From Bradyrhizobium erythrophlei (GTDB lineage: Bacteria; Pseudomonadota; Alphaproteobacteria; Rhizobiales; Xanthobacteraceae): a stretch of 64,000 nt of DNA. This document shows positions 24,897 through 34,336 of this stretch, piece by piece. Location: positions 3,162,001 through 3,226,000 of the forward strand of contig NZ_LT670818.1 of the NCBI RefSeq assembly GCF_900129505.1. Direction: 5' to 3'. Under the pieces are notes generated by a model. That model saw only the letters and a program-made list of their open reading frames with translations. It had not been told where the DNA came from and did no database searches. How positions within the stretch are numbered: position 1 is the stretch's first letter; each line of letters starts with the position of its first letter. Made by a program: the position numbers and the translations under genes.

Positions 24897-26402
24897 TCAT
24901 TTCGGGCTTCGGCGCTCGATGCGGTCCAGCCGCTCCGACCAGGGATCGGCGCTGCTGGATATGTCAGTGTTCGAGATCAGCAGCAATTTTTCGCGGTTCG
25001 AGCTGGTTTCCCAGAGCGGCAGACCTGGCCCGTTGGGATCTCCCGTCTTCGCAAAGTTGGTCCAATAGGCCCTCAGAATATTTGACACTTCGCGGTCGCG
25101 GTGCGTGAACACTCCAGCGCCCGGCACGCCTTCGGCGCCAAAAATGAACTGAAGCTCCCGTCCGCGACTTCCTTCGCCGCCCTGAGCTTGAACTTCGGGC
25201 ACATAGGAAAAACGATATCGGAATGTGGAGGAGCCGGTCGCCGCATGGCTTCGCGCAAAGAATCTTGCGGGCTCGGTGAAGACCCTGTCCGTAAATAACC
25301 TTGCCGCGAGCTCTGGATTGCGGGAGGCTTCAGGATAGAACCTTCGCAGGTCGTCCAGGGAGGCGCCTGCAAGGCCAAGCTCCTCATTGAGATCAGGTTC
25401 GCTGCCGGAAACCGTCTCCTCTTCATTCGATCCGATGATGAGCGGGATGCGGCTCTCCCGGCCTGCCCTGAAGCCGGCGGCAATATCCTCCTTCACCAGC
25501 ATCCCGTCCTCTGTCGGAGCGAAGCTTCGCCAGGACCTGGAGAGCAGGATCTTTTCGGCGGCCAGCAGCGCCTCGGAATCAATCGCGCGCGGATCCGGTC
25601 CGTTGCCGTCGTACCCGACAGCTTGGAGAAACTGCTTGCCAACGGCCTCCGCCGTTTCCATCGAGCGCATTCGCTCGCGACCGGGCAGCGACTCAAGGAT
25701 GGCTTTCTGGAACAGATCGCGCGACTGCTCGCAGAGCATGAGCAGCGCGACCGAAATTGCCCCCGAAGACGAGCCGAACAAGGTGACGTTGCCCAGATCG
25801 CCACCGAACGCCCCAATGTTCTCATGAACCCAACGCAGGGCCGCGATCTGGTCCATCATGCCGTAATTCGCGATACGGCTGTTCGAGGCGCCTTCGGCGA
25901 AGGCGGGATGCGCGAGCCAACCGAACGCTCCCAGCCGATAGTCCAGCGTGATCACAACGACCCCCGCCTGCGCGAGTTTCGCCCCGTCGAACAGGGGATC
26001 GCCTGCGGTACCGGCGACGAACGATCCGCCATGAATCCAGATCATGACCGGCAACGGATCTTCGGTCTCGAACGGTCTGAAGACATTGAGCGTGAGGCAG
26101 TCCTCGCTCATGCGGTACGAGCCGGGCCCGGGCATCGAAGGCTGCAAACATGCCGGACCATATTCATGTGCCGAGCGGATGGCCGGACTTTCAGGCGGTG
26201 GTTGCGGAGCTCGCCACCGCAGGGATCCGACGGGCGCCGAGGCATATGGAATCCCTTTAAAGGAGGCCACTCCCGCTTCGACCACCCCGAGCACCTGTTC
26301 TTCTCGCGTCAGGACGAACGGGAATTGCCCAACCTGAGCCGGGACAATACCGCCTTGCAGCAAGACGCCGGAAGCCGCAACCAGCGCAACGAGGTACCGC
26401 AT
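24897..26402 (-). CDS. Type B carboxylesterase, secreted
   Basis: A 501-residue alpha/beta hydrolase of the carboxylesterase/para-nitrobenzyl esterase family with a signal peptide (MRYLVALVAASGVLLQGGIV). The oxyanion-hole segment is MIWIHGGSFVAG (120-131), followed by EDCLTLNVFRP earlier and DYRLGAFGWLAHPAF. The nucleophile elbow reads G210-S-S212-S-G214, where most relatives have GESAG; S212 is the likely nucleophile. The acid region SNEEETVSG and a late His complete the triad by family comparison. It should hydrolyse esters in the periplasm or outside. It is not obviously in an operon. Confidence 0.88.
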   Translation of the reverse strand: MRYLVALVAASGVLLQGGIVPAQVGQFPFVLTREEQVLGVVEAGVASFKGIPYASAPVGSLRWRAPQPPPESPAIRSAHEYGPACLQPSMPGPGSYRMSEDCLTLNVFRPFETEDPLPVMIWIHGGSFVAGTAGDPLFDGAKLAQAGVVVITLDYRLGAFGWLAHPAFAEGASNSRIANYGMMDQIAALRWVHENIGAFGGDLGNVTLFGSSSGAISVALLMLCEQSRDLFQKAILESLPGRERMRSMETAEAVGKQFLQAVGYDGNGPDPRAIDSEALLAAEKILLSRSWRSFAPTEDGMLVKEDIAAGFRAGRESRIPLIIGSNEEETVSGSEPDLNEELGLAGASLDDLRRFYPEASRNPELAARLFTDRVFTEPARFFARSHAATGSSTFRYRFSYVPEVQAQGGEGSRGRELQFIFGAEGVPGAGVFTHRDREVSNILRAYWTNFAKTGDPNGPGLPLWETSSNREKLLLISNTDISSSADPWSERLDRIERRSPK

Positions 26403-26490
26403 CGATGAAATCTCAATGCGCGAGGGGGTTCATCAATAACTTACTTCCGTCAGACACGGCGAGGCAAGTCTTGTACCGACAAGCCGCCCC

Positions 26491-26602
26491 TCGACACCGT
26501 GATCAGGAACATCCACCCACCGACATTGAGGGACGAAATCGAAGGCGCACCGACAAGGTCAAGGGGCTGGCGCTGTGCTCGGAGTTCTTGAAGAAGGCGT
26601 GA
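26491..26602 (+). pseudogene. Decayed copy of the PhnA-like gene
   Basis: The DNA CACCGTGATCAGGAACATCC at 26495 and GAAATCGAAGGC, CGACAAGGTCAAGG, GAGTTCTTGAAGAAGGCGTG downstream closely repeats 14623..14729 of the intact PhnA-like gene. Relative to that gene, one C is missing at about 26546, which throws the two halves into different frames, and the first half of the gene is absent. After the frameshift the tail still reads RTDKVKGLALCSEFLKKA. It must be a dead partial duplicate. Confidence 0.85.
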
Positions 26603-27256
26603 GGGCCGGCACGGACGTCCACCTTGCCGCATGGCCCGAGTTTTTCGTCGGTCCCATCACGCGCCGAAACCAAACGGACGAGGCTGGGCAAGTACTCGGG
26701 GCGGCTGTCGACTTGTAGAACATCGTTCTTCGGTAGTGCGCACCGGGTGATGGCGGTAGAACTTCCTGCGCGCCACCGCCTGCCAGGGCGAATGGATTCT
26801 ACTGCTTTGAGAGCTGATCGAATACTTGCCCAGCCTCGACGGGCAAATCAGCAAAAGGCTGTCCAGCCCCGCCGTGAAAATAATCCGCTTTCCATGTCGG
26901 GCTCGCCCCGTCCCGACCCGACAAGAGAGACGGCTCGCGATCGTCACGAGACGCCGGGCGGGATGCGGTGGACACAAACCACGCTGCTGACGAGTGCGTC
27001 TGCTGATGTGGACGGCGAAGGAAGCTTCCAATCTAGATCGTATGATCGGGCAATGCGCCGAAGACCGGTTCTCTACCAATCTTGTCGTGAATTGTTATCG
27101 CGCTGCACCTGCCACCCAATCAGCAAAGCCGATCATGCCGTATCATGGTAGCGACACATCGCATTCCGGCTCGACGCCGACCATTATCGCAAGGTTGCCT
27201 TGATTTCTGCACTATTCGAGCAACAAATAGCAGCGTAGCGCTTTGGAGGGCAGGCG
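26603..27256. other. Gene-free stretch containing a repeat
   Basis: About 650 bases between the dead PhnA-like copy and the L,D-transpeptidase gene. Open frames here on both strands have poor codon use and no recognisable protein. The central part, 26840..27025, is a partial copy of the long repeat seen at 60175..60700. The last 230 bases are A/T-richer and should contain the promoter of the L,D-transpeptidase gene. Confidence 0.6.
26840..27025. repeat. Long dispersed repeat, family E, partial copy
   Basis: Ordered blocks shared with 60175..60370: CGGGCAAATCA, CTGTCCA, a run of A before TCCGCTT, GTGTCGGGC or ATGTCGGGC, CGGCTCGCGATCGTCACGA, GCGGGATGCGGTGGAC, GACGAG and GGACGGCGAAG. The spacing and order agree while the sequence between blocks has drifted, so both are diverged copies of one element. 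Confidence 0.8.
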
Positions 27257-27886
27257 GTGCCGCGGTTTGGGCTTGCGTGGTTACTCGTGGGGCTGCTTGG
27301 GCTCGCGCTTGGCGGTTGCATGCAGGCGACGCTCGCGCCGTCGTCGGACGCTAGCCTGACCCCAAGGGACCGGCAGCTGCTGGCGCACGCGCCGTATGCG
27401 CAGACGACCATTCCGGAAACCTTTCGCCGGCATCTCGTCGACTATTCGCGTCGAGAGGCGCCGGGCACGATCCTGGTCGATACCGACGCGCGTTTTCTGT
27501 ATTTAGTCCTGCCGGGAGGCAAAGCGATCCGCTACGGCGTGGCGGTGGGGGAAGAAGCGATGGCCTTCTCCGGTGTGGCTTCGGTTGGCCGCATGGCCGA
27601 ATGGCCTGACTGGATCCCGACGCCGGAGATTCAGGCGCGGCTCGGCCCCTACCCGCCGCGCATTCCAGGAGGTCCGGCCAATCCACTCGGCGCGCGGGCG
27701 CTCTACCTTTACGCGGGCAACAAGGACACCCTGTACCGCATCCACGGCACCAACCAGCCGGAATATATCGGCCAGGCGATATCGTCCGGCTGCATCCGCA
27801 TGACCAACGAGGATGTCATCGATCTCTTCGATCGGGTGAAGCCGGGCGCGACCGTCGTCGTCCTCGCGCCGAATCAACACGCATAG
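27257..27886 (+). CDS. L,D-transpeptidase (YkuD domain) lipoprotein
   Basis: A 209-residue exported protein. The signal ends in a lipobox (GLALGGC, Cys at about 21), so it is probably membrane-anchored. The YkuD catalytic domain covers about residues 72-205, with the signature HGTNQPEYIGQ and SSGCIRM, whose Cys is the nucleophile and His the base. Such enzymes make 3-3 crosslinks in peptidoglycan or attach proteins to it. The start is a GTG at 27257 behind GGAGG with a seven-base spacer. It is followed on the same strand by an Slt-type transglycosylase 260 bases on, another wall enzyme. Confidence 0.9.
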   Translation: MPRFGLAWLLVGLLGLALGGCMQATLAPSSDASLTPRDRQLLAHAPYAQTTIPETFRRHLVDYSRREAPGTILVDTDARFLYLVLPGGKAIRYGVAVGEEAMAFSGVASVGRMAEWPDWIPTPEIQARLGPYPPRIPGGPANPLGARALYLYAGNKDTLYRIHGTNQPEYIGQAISSGCIRMTNEDVIDLFDRVKPGATVVVLAPNQHA

Positions 27887-28147
27887 ACGGGGCGGCGCTT
27901 TGCAGGCTCCCCGACGTCCGCATTGCGGCGCTCACTTTCCGATCATCGGTTTGGCCGCCGCGGGCTGGGGCATTGCCGCGAAATCGGCAACGTGACCCGC
28001 GCGGTCCAATGCGGGAGAGATTTTTGCTGGCCGTCTGAGTTCCATTTTGCGTCAGGTTTTCCCGCGCTGTTGCCAAAGCGCGACAGTTGAAAATGGGCGC
28101 TGTGGTAGCCTCCAGGAAGCTCCAGCCGTTCGCGGGGGGACCATGCA

Positions 28148-30364
28148 ATGAACCAGCGCTTGCGTCCGCTGTCTTGCTTCCTGACCTTGGCCTTGCTCGC
28201 CGTCTGTTCGACTGAGGCGGCCGCGCGCGCCGGCCATAAGCCTCAGCAGACTAGGAAGCCCCATGAAGCGACCGGCGGGCGGCACCACGGCAGCGCGGCG
28301 CTGAAGAAAGCCGCACACGCAAGGCATGTCGCAGCGGCACAACAGAAACCGGCGCGGTCCTCCAGTGACGTGCCGCCTCCGGCCGTCGACGCTGCCCCGC
28401 TGTCGGGCGATCTCGCGGCTGTAAGGGACGCGATGAATCTCGCGCGCAAGGCCAAGACGAGCGAGGCGACGGCCATAGAGAAGACGATCGGCGACCCGGC
28501 TGCGCGGAAACTGGTTGAATGGTTCATCCTGCGCCATCCGGCGACTGACGCGAACTTCAGCCGATACGCGGCGTTCATCGCCGATAATCCGGGCTGGCCG
28601 AGCAGGGCACTCATGCGCAAGCGGGCCGAGGCGGACCTGTGGCAGGAGCGCAGCGACGCCGCCACCGTGCGCAACTTCGTGGGCGATCAGCCGACAAGCG
28701 CCAAAGGCCGCTTCGCGCTCGCGCGGGCGCGGCTTGCCGAAGGCGATCGTGACGGTGCCGAGCGACTGGTTCGCCAGGCCTGGCGGTCGGATGAATTGTC
28801 GGAGCGCTCCGAAGCCGACGCGCTCGAGCTGTTCCGCGACCTGCTGACGCGCGAGGACCATCGTGCGCGCATGGACAAGCGCATCGGCGCGAAGGATCTC
28901 GCTGGCGCAAAGCGCGTCGCGCAGCGCCTTGGCAGCGACGAGCTTGCGATCGTGAAGGCCTGCGCGGCGGGCAGCGCCGACGAGGCGCTCGATTTGCTCA
29001 ACGACGTTCCAGCCGAGGCCCGTGGCGATCTCGGCTACACGCTTTGCCGCCTGCGCTGGATGGTGCGTCACGACCGCATCGACGACGCAACGCGTCTTGT
29101 GCTCTCGGCGGCCCCCGAGAATATGGCGCTGCAGGATACCGACGAATGGTGGCGTGAACGGCGCGGTCTCGCTCGCAAGCTACTCGATCAGGGCAAGTCC
29201 GAAGCGGCCTACCAGGTCGTGCGCAACGCCGCTTTGCCGGCCAGCGAGCCTTACCGGGCGGATTTTCATTTCATGTGCGGCTGGATCGCCTTGCGCTACC
29301 GCAACGATCCCGCGGCGGCGCGTGCGCATTTCGCCCATATCGACGACGGCTCGGCCAATCCGATTGTACTGGCGCGGGCGTACTACTGGCGCGGCCGTGC
29401 CGCCGAAGCGACTGGCGAGCAAGCGGAGATGCGCACCTTCTATGAAGCCGCCGCGCGCTATCCCACCGCCTATTACGGGCAGCTCGCACGTGCGAGGCTC
29501 AGCCTCGACAGAGCCCAATTGCGAGCGCCGGTGCCGGCCGAGGCTACTGACGATGCAACGCTCGCGGACGAGCGCGTGCGCGCCGCAGACATGCTCTATG
29601 CGCTCGGCGAACGCGACGTCGTCCTGAGTTTTGTCGCCGATCTCGCCGAAGAGAGCACTGACGTGGCGGTGCTGGCCGCGCTCGCGGAGCTTACCGGCCG
29701 CCACAATGATGCGCGGGCGATGTTGCAGATCGGCAAGCCGGCGCTCGCCCGCGGACTCGCGCTCGACAATTACGCCTTCCCGACCATTGGAATCCCGCAG
29801 CACAGTCCCATCGGTCCCGAGATCGAGCGCAGCATCATCTATTCGGTCGCACGCACCGAAAGCGCGTTCGACCAGCGCGACAAGTCGTCGGCCAATGCGG
29901 TCGGCCTGATGCAGGTCACGCCGGAAGCCGGACGCGACACCGCCAAGCGATTCGGCGCCACCTATGATTGGGACCGGATGGTCTCCGATCCCGTCTATAA
30001 TACGCAAATGGGCGCGGCAGAACTCAGCGCGTTGCTGAGGGAATATGCGGGCTCTCACATCATGACCTTCGCCGGCTATAACGCCGGCCGGGGACGCGTT
30101 CGCGACTGGGTGAAATTGTACGGGGATCCGCGGGATCCCAATGTGGACGCCATCGACTGGGTGGAGCGCATTCCGCTCTCCGAAACCCGAAACTATGTCC
30201 AGCGCGTCATGGAGAACCTGCAAGTCTATCGCCTTCGATTTGACGGCGGCGCGTCGGTGGCATCGAAATCCAATCAACGTCTTGGGAACTCGCACGAGGC
30301 CAACTCAGCGCTACTTTTGTTAGCCCCGACGCCGGCTCCCGATGGAGACCCGGTCATCCCATAG
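28148..30364 (+). CDS. Soluble lytic transglycosylase (Slt70-like)
   Basis: A 738-residue periplasmic enzyme. A signal peptide (LSCFLTLALLAVCSTEAAAR) is followed by a Lys/His-rich linker, a long helical superhelix (about residues 80-540) of the Slt70 U-domain, and a C-terminal transglycosylase domain. There the catalytic Glu lies in YSVARTESAFDQRDKSSANA, followed by VGLMQVTPEAG and the FAGYNAGRGRVRDWVKLYGD segment. It cleaves glycan strands to anhydromuropeptides during wall growth or recycling. GGGGGGA precedes the ATG at 28148. Confidence 0.93.
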   Translation: MNQRLRPLSCFLTLALLAVCSTEAAARAGHKPQQTRKPHEATGGRHHGSAALKKAAHARHVAAAQQKPARSSSDVPPPAVDAAPLSGDLAAVRDAMNLARKAKTSEATAIEKTIGDPAARKLVEWFILRHPATDANFSRYAAFIADNPGWPSRALMRKRAEADLWQERSDAATVRNFVGDQPTSAKGRFALARARLAEGDRDGAERLVRQAWRSDELSERSEADALELFRDLLTREDHRARMDKRIGAKDLAGAKRVAQRLGSDELAIVKACAAGSADEALDLLNDVPAEARGDLGYTLCRLRWMVRHDRIDDATRLVLSAAPENMALQDTDEWWRERRGLARKLLDQGKSEAAYQVVRNAALPASEPYRADFHFMCGWIALRYRNDPAAARAHFAHIDDGSANPIVLARAYYWRGRAAEATGEQAEMRTFYEAAARYPTAYYGQLARARLSLDRAQLRAPVPAEATDDATLADERVRAADMLYALGERDVVLSFVADLAEESTDVAVLAALAELTGRHNDARAMLQIGKPALARGLALDNYAFPTIGIPQHSPIGPEIERSIIYSVARTESAFDQRDKSSANAVGLMQVTPEAGRDTAKRFGATYDWDRMVSDPVYNTQMGAAELSALLREYAGSHIMTFAGYNAGRGRVRDWVKLYGDPRDPNVDAIDWVERIPLSETRNYVQRVMENLQVYRLRFDGGASVASKSNQRLGNSHEANSALLLLAPTPAPDGDPVIP

Positions 30365-30564
30365 CATCGGATTTGGGAACAGCCGCTGCTGACGTGAACC
30401 GCAGCGCCGCCTCGCGAACCGCGCCCGTAACGGTTCCATCTGGAACCCAGGATGAGGCAATAATACAACAACCATCGTCCGAAATTCCGGAAGGTGAATC
30501 GTTAAGAAGCTACAGCCTGCCGGCAGAGATATAATCGCATCGATGATTCCAGAAGGAATTTTCG

Positions 30565-30756
30565 ATGTCGAAGTTTGCGATCGGCGAGCAAGTCGAAATC
30601 GTCGCTGACGATCACGAGTCGGGCATGGTTGTTGCCGTGTTTCCGACCGTTGACGGAAGCTTCAGGTACGCTGTCGACACGGGTGGTTACGGCGCACTCC
30701 AGTTTTTCATCGAGGAGAAGCTGGCTGTCAATCTTACGGGGCGGGGTGCCGCATGA
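30565..30756 (+). CDS. Small protein coupled to a membrane protein
   Basis: A 63-residue soluble protein (MSKFAIGEQVEIVADDHESG, then FRYAVDTGGYGALQFFIEEK) with the look of a small SH3/KOW-like beta barrel, as the GEQVEIV opening suggests. AGAAGGA precedes the ATG. The next gene starts inside its stop codon (ATGA), so translation is coupled and the two products are probably made in fixed proportion. No family name recognised. Confidence 0.75.
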   Translation: MSKFAIGEQVEIVADDHESGMVVAVFPTVDGSFRYAVDTGGYGALQFFIEEKLAVNLTGRGAA

Positions 30757-31799
30757 CAGGCCGCCCAACTACGCAAGCCGCGACCGAACTGACGGAGGAC
30801 GACGGTAGTCTTGTACTCGGTGGCTTTCAGTTCGACGGCTTGGCTAATGCTTCAAATCGGACGCCCAGATTAGTGGCGACAATCCCCGAAGACATAAGTG
30901 TCGAATCATCCGGCAAGGCGCCCTTGGCTGCAACGAAGCGCAGCCGCCCTTCTCCGGCAGCCAAGCGCACCAAGGCATCGAAGGCAACGAAGGCCGATGG
31001 CAAGCAAGAGGCGCCCGGCGCGCCGCCGACCGTTTCCGCCGCACTCGCCGTGCCGGCGGCTGTTCCCGCCAGCCCGGAACGCGCCGGCGGCGCCTTTGCC
31101 CTTGTTGCGGCTCTCGCACTGGCGACGGTTGCGGCGTACTTTTCAGTCACGGGCATGGCTGAAATATTTCCCGGAGCTCCGGTTGCGGTCATGGTGCTCG
31201 CCGCCACGATGGAGGCCGGCAAACTCGTCATAGCTGGATGGCTGGCCGCGCATTGGCGCCGGGTTGGATGGAAAATGCGCTCGGTCATGGTCGGCCTCGT
31301 GGCCGGCCTTGCGCTCATCAACGCCGCCGGTGTGTTCGGCAGGCTGGTCGAGGCACATGTCAGCGTGGCGGCCGCGGCGCGTTCCAGTGTCGCCGAACGC
31401 ATTGAAGCGCTCGACGCCCGCGTCACGGCGCAGTCGGCGACCCTTGCCGACCTGGACAATCGCGTCGCACAGATCGATCGGGCGGTGGACGAATCGACAC
31501 GGCGCGGCTGGGTGACTCGCGCCATCAACATAGCAACGCAACAGCGTGTGACCCGGGATGGGCTCGATGCGCAGCGGCAGGCGGCAACGGCAGCGCTGAT
31601 TGGATTACAGACGCAACGCGCGACGCTGGTCGGTGAACGTTTCCGTATCGAAGCATCCGCAGGCCCAATCCAGTATCTTGCGATGATGGCCGGTGCCACG
31701 CCCGAAGCCGCGGTTCGATGGCTGATACTTCTGATGGTGCTCTGCTGCGATCCCGCGGCAATTGCCTTGACCGTCGCGGCGACTGGTTCGCGACGCTAA
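30753..31799 (+). CDS. Membrane protein with coiled-coil, unknown function
   Basis: A 348-residue protein. Residues 1-105 are soluble, with a Lys/Ala/Pro-rich stretch (AATKRSRPSPAAKRTKASKA). Three hydrophobic helices follow (AFALVAALALATVAAYFSVT, VAVMVLAATMEAGKLVIAGW, VMVGLVAGLALINAAGVFGR), then about 120 residues of predicted coiled coil (SVAERIEALDARVTAQSATL) and a final helix (WLILLMVLCCDPAAIALTVA). The layout recalls phage or mobile-element membrane proteins of the DUF4407 kind, but I cannot assign it. It overlaps the 63-residue gene by four bases. Confidence 0.75.
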   Translation: MTGRPTTQAATELTEDDGSLVLGGFQFDGLANASNRTPRLVATIPEDISVESSGKAPLAATKRSRPSPAAKRTKASKATKADGKQEAPGAPPTVSAALAVPAAVPASPERAGGAFALVAALALATVAAYFSVTGMAEIFPGAPVAVMVLAATMEAGKLVIAGWLAAHWRRVGWKMRSVMVGLVAGLALINAAGVFGRLVEAHVSVAAAARSSVAERIEALDARVTAQSATLADLDNRVAQIDRAVDESTRRGWVTRAINIATQQRVTRDGLDAQRQAATAALIGLQTQRATLVGERFRIEASAGPIQYLAMMAGATPEAAVRWLILLMVLCCDPAAIALTVAATGSRR

Positions 31800-32219
31800 C
31801 GAACGCAAGTAAGGGCCAACATCAAAAGCCCATTCCAAGATTGCTATTCCACTCCGGAACATCCGAAATTTTGCCAATGAGTCGGACCGGTCGGCGGCGC
31901 GAGGCGGCTAATGATTGATTTGAGCACCAACCGGCCTCCAGCTCGACCCGGTGTAAATTAGCCGCATCTGAGACCACTGCGACCGAGTCCGCATCTAACC
32001 TGAGACGGACGTTAGCCGATCGGAACGCCATCCGCATTCGCGGTCAGGCGAATGTGCGCTTTGCGTCAGAAGGCAACATCACCTCTGTTGTTAGATATTT
32101 TCGCGGAGAGTCTTGACATTAAATCCCGAAATTAGAGCAGTATACTGGAACGACACTGGAACGGACAGAATGCCAACAAGCCACTATGTGCGCTGGCCGG
32201 AAGAGAGTCGAGGACGCAA
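31800..32219. other. Intergenic stretch upstream of the FkbM gene
   Basis: About 420 bases, clearly more A/T-rich than average after 32060. TTGACA at about 32113 and TATACT at about 32141 are good hexamers but 22 bases apart, too far for a standard promoter. A direct repeat, ACTGGAACG / ACTGGAACG, lies at about 32144-32164. No coding frame is supported. Confidence 0.5.
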
Positions 32220-33152
32220 ATGGAGCTATCCTACGCACAGAATCTTGAGGACTATCATCTTTCGCTTGCCTTCGCGGGACAGACCACCGGGACCTACATC
32301 GATATCGGCGCCGGGCATCCGATCGCGGACAATGTGTCATTCTGGTTCTATGAACGCGACTGGCACGGCATTGTAGTCGAGCCACAGCTTGAACTTGCGG
32401 CGCTGTACCAGCGACTGCGGCCGCGCGATCTGGCGGTTCGTGGCTTGGTCGGACGCCACTGCGGCGAAATCGACTTCTATGCGGTGGAGCGTCTGCATGG
32501 TCTCTCGACGACCGTGGAATACCTTGCGCAAAAAGCAAAAGCCTTCGGCGTCGACTATCAGACCGTTCGCATGCCTGTGACTACACTGGCCAATTTATGC
32601 GAAACGCACGATGTGGGCTCTATCGACTTCCTCAAAATCGACGTCGAGGGTGCCGAAGGCGACGTCCTGTTCGGTGGCGACTGGAAGCGCTTTCGACCCA
32701 AAGTGATCGTCATGGAAGCGGTAACGCCCGTGTCGTCGGAGCCGGCATGGCAGGACTGGGAGCCGTTCCTTCTCGCTCAGGGCTACGGCTTCGTTCTGTT
32801 CGACACCGTCAACCGCTTTTATGTCGCGCAGGAACATCGCGAGATCATGGCGCGCTTTCCGTCCGAGCGGGCGTCGTGGCACGCGGTTCGTCACATGTAC
32901 GAGATAGGCCGTGCCCCCGAAAATAAGCAACATCCCGATCACGCGCTAGCGCAAGATCTCGCGCGCGGATTCTGGGCGAGCCTGCCTTATCTCGACAAAG
33001 ATCTCATAACGTTCCTCTTGAGTCGCGCACGCCGAATCGCAAAACCGGACGAGTTCGCGGCGCTTGCATCCGCGGTCGATACCGCGGCATTTCGAGCGGC
33101 GCTCGGACGCATTGCTTGCGGCTATGACGGCGGCCAGATCGTTGACGAATGA
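32220..33152 (+). CDS. FkbM-family methyltransferase
   Basis: A 310-residue protein with an FkbM-type SAM-dependent methyltransferase domain: TGTYIDIGAGHPIADNVSFW is the SAM-binding loop, VVEPQ the acidic strand, and SIDFLKIDVEGAEGDVLFGG the family's most conserved block. The C-terminal 100 residues (ARGFWASLPYLDKDLITFLL onward) are an extra helical region. FkbM enzymes methylate O atoms of sugars or secondary metabolites, often in surface polysaccharides. It is monocistronic here, with no glycosyltransferase beside it, so the target is unknown. GAGGACG precedes the ATG. Confidence 0.9.
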   Translation: MELSYAQNLEDYHLSLAFAGQTTGTYIDIGAGHPIADNVSFWFYERDWHGIVVEPQLELAALYQRLRPRDLAVRGLVGRHCGEIDFYAVERLHGLSTTVEYLAQKAKAFGVDYQTVRMPVTTLANLCETHDVGSIDFLKIDVEGAEGDVLFGGDWKRFRPKVIVMEAVTPVSSEPAWQDWEPFLLAQGYGFVLFDTVNRFYVAQEHREIMARFPSERASWHAVRHMYEIGRAPENKQHPDHALAQDLARGFWASLPYLDKDLITFLLSRARRIAKPDEFAALASAVDTAAFRAALGRIACGYDGGQIVDE

Positions 33153-33298
33153 TAGACCGCGAAACCCGGCAACGGTCTTGGTTGTGTCAAACGCGCTAGG
33201 CGCGCAGTACCGACGCCTCGTGATGGCCGCCCGGAGCCCCCATCAGCGGCAGGGCCGTCGCCTGGACAGAGACGCGAATGCGTGACGCTCACCAACTG

Positions 33299-33399
33299 TC
33301 ATCGTCCGCGAAAGCAGACGATCCAGTATCCCGGAGCAGTTGCGATGGAATCGAGAAGCCGCGGCGTACTGGATCCCCGCATGCGCGGGGATGATTGAC
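33299..33399. repeat. Family B repeat, full copy
   Basis: GTCATCGTCCGCGAAAGCAG ACGATCCAGTATCC at the left and CCGCGGCGTACTGGATCCCC GCATGCGCGGGGATGATTGA at the right give the complete two-hairpin element. It lies between the ends of the convergent FkbM and trcR genes, where the right hairpin could help end transcription. Confidence 0.85.
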
Positions 33400-33429
33400 G
33401 CGGCGGAGTGCCTTGATGCGACGCTCGCC

Positions 33430-34122
33430 TTACTCGTCGTCCGGCTTCTTGCCGCCGATCGTCTTCAGTTTTGCAAATACCGCGTCGACATTGAGGTCGT
33501 CGCGCTGCTTCTCGGATGGCTCGAATTCCGGCTCCTTGCGGGTGGTCTCGGAGGCCGGCAGCAGGGTGGCGCCGCCGTAGGCGGTATCGATCGGCTTCTC
33601 CTTGGCCGCGCGCTGCACCTCGAAATCGAGCTCGATCTGCGAGCACAGGCCGAGCGTCACCGGGTCCATCGGGGTCAGGGTCGAGGCGTTCCAGTGGGTG
33701 CGGTCGCGGACGCTGGCGATGGTGGTCTTGGTGGTGCCGACCAGCCGCATGATCTGGGCGTCCTTCAGCTCGGGGTGGTTGCGTACCAGCCACAGGATCG
33801 CGCTCGGCCGCTCGTGGCGGCGCGACACCGGGGTATAGCGCGGGCCCTTCTTCTTGGCGGCCGGCGGCAGCGCCACCTTGCTCTCGCCGAGTTTCAGGCG
33901 GTAATTCGGGTCCTTTTCGCCCTTTTCGATCTCGTCGCGGCTGAGCTGGCCGGTCGAAATCGGGTCCATGCCCTTGATGCCCTGGGCGGCGTCGCCGTCG
34001 GCGATGGCGCGGACCTCGAGCGGGTGCATCTTGGTGAAATCCGCCACCTGATCGAATGTCAGCGCGGTATTGTCGACCAGCCACACGGCCGTCGCCTTCG
34101 GCATCAGCGGTGCATTGCTCAT
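33430..34122 (-). CDS. trcR: Cell cycle transcriptional regulator TrcR (DUF1013)
   Basis: A 230-residue protein of the alphaproteobacterial DUF1013 family, now named TrcR. Its first half is typical: MPKATAVWLVDNTALTFDQV, ADFTKMHPLEVRAIADG, and a second HTH-like part RNHPELKDAQIMRLVGTTKT followed by IASVRDRTHWN. It is a cytoplasmic, probably RNA-polymerase-associated or DNA-binding regulator linked to cell-cycle gene expression. AAGGAGA lies before the ATG at 34122; nine upstream codons in frame are unlikely to be used. It is divergent from ispH. Confidence 0.9.
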   Translation of the reverse strand: MSNAPLMPKATAVWLVDNTALTFDQVADFTKMHPLEVRAIADGDAAQGIKGMDPISTGQLSRDEIEKGEKDPNYRLKLGESKVALPPAAKKKGPRYTPVSRRHERPSAILWLVRNHPELKDAQIMRLVGTTKTTIASVRDRTHWNASTLTPMDPVTLGLCSQIELDFEVQRAAKEKPIDTAYGGATLLPASETTRKEPEFEPSEKQRDDLNVDAVFAKLKTIGGKKPDDE

Positions 34123-34336
34123 GGCAAATCTCCTTTGCGCTTCGCCCACCCCTGGGGGGCGAAGCCGTGGTCATCAGCGATGACGGGAATTATCCCCTAT
34201 ATAAGCCGTCCGGGCCCAAGTCTGCAATGGTTAGCTAAAACGGTCTTGACAGCGCCCGAAAGCAGTCCCAAGTCCTTATCCGAATTGACCGTTCCCTGCC
34301 CGGCGGCGAGGGGTGATTCGGACGGAAATTGCTCCC

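Noticed and set aside
32113..32146. Sigma-70-like promoter TTGACA / TATACT before the FkbM gene
   Set aside because: Both hexamers are good but 22 bases apart, beyond the 16-19 bases a standard promoter tolerates.
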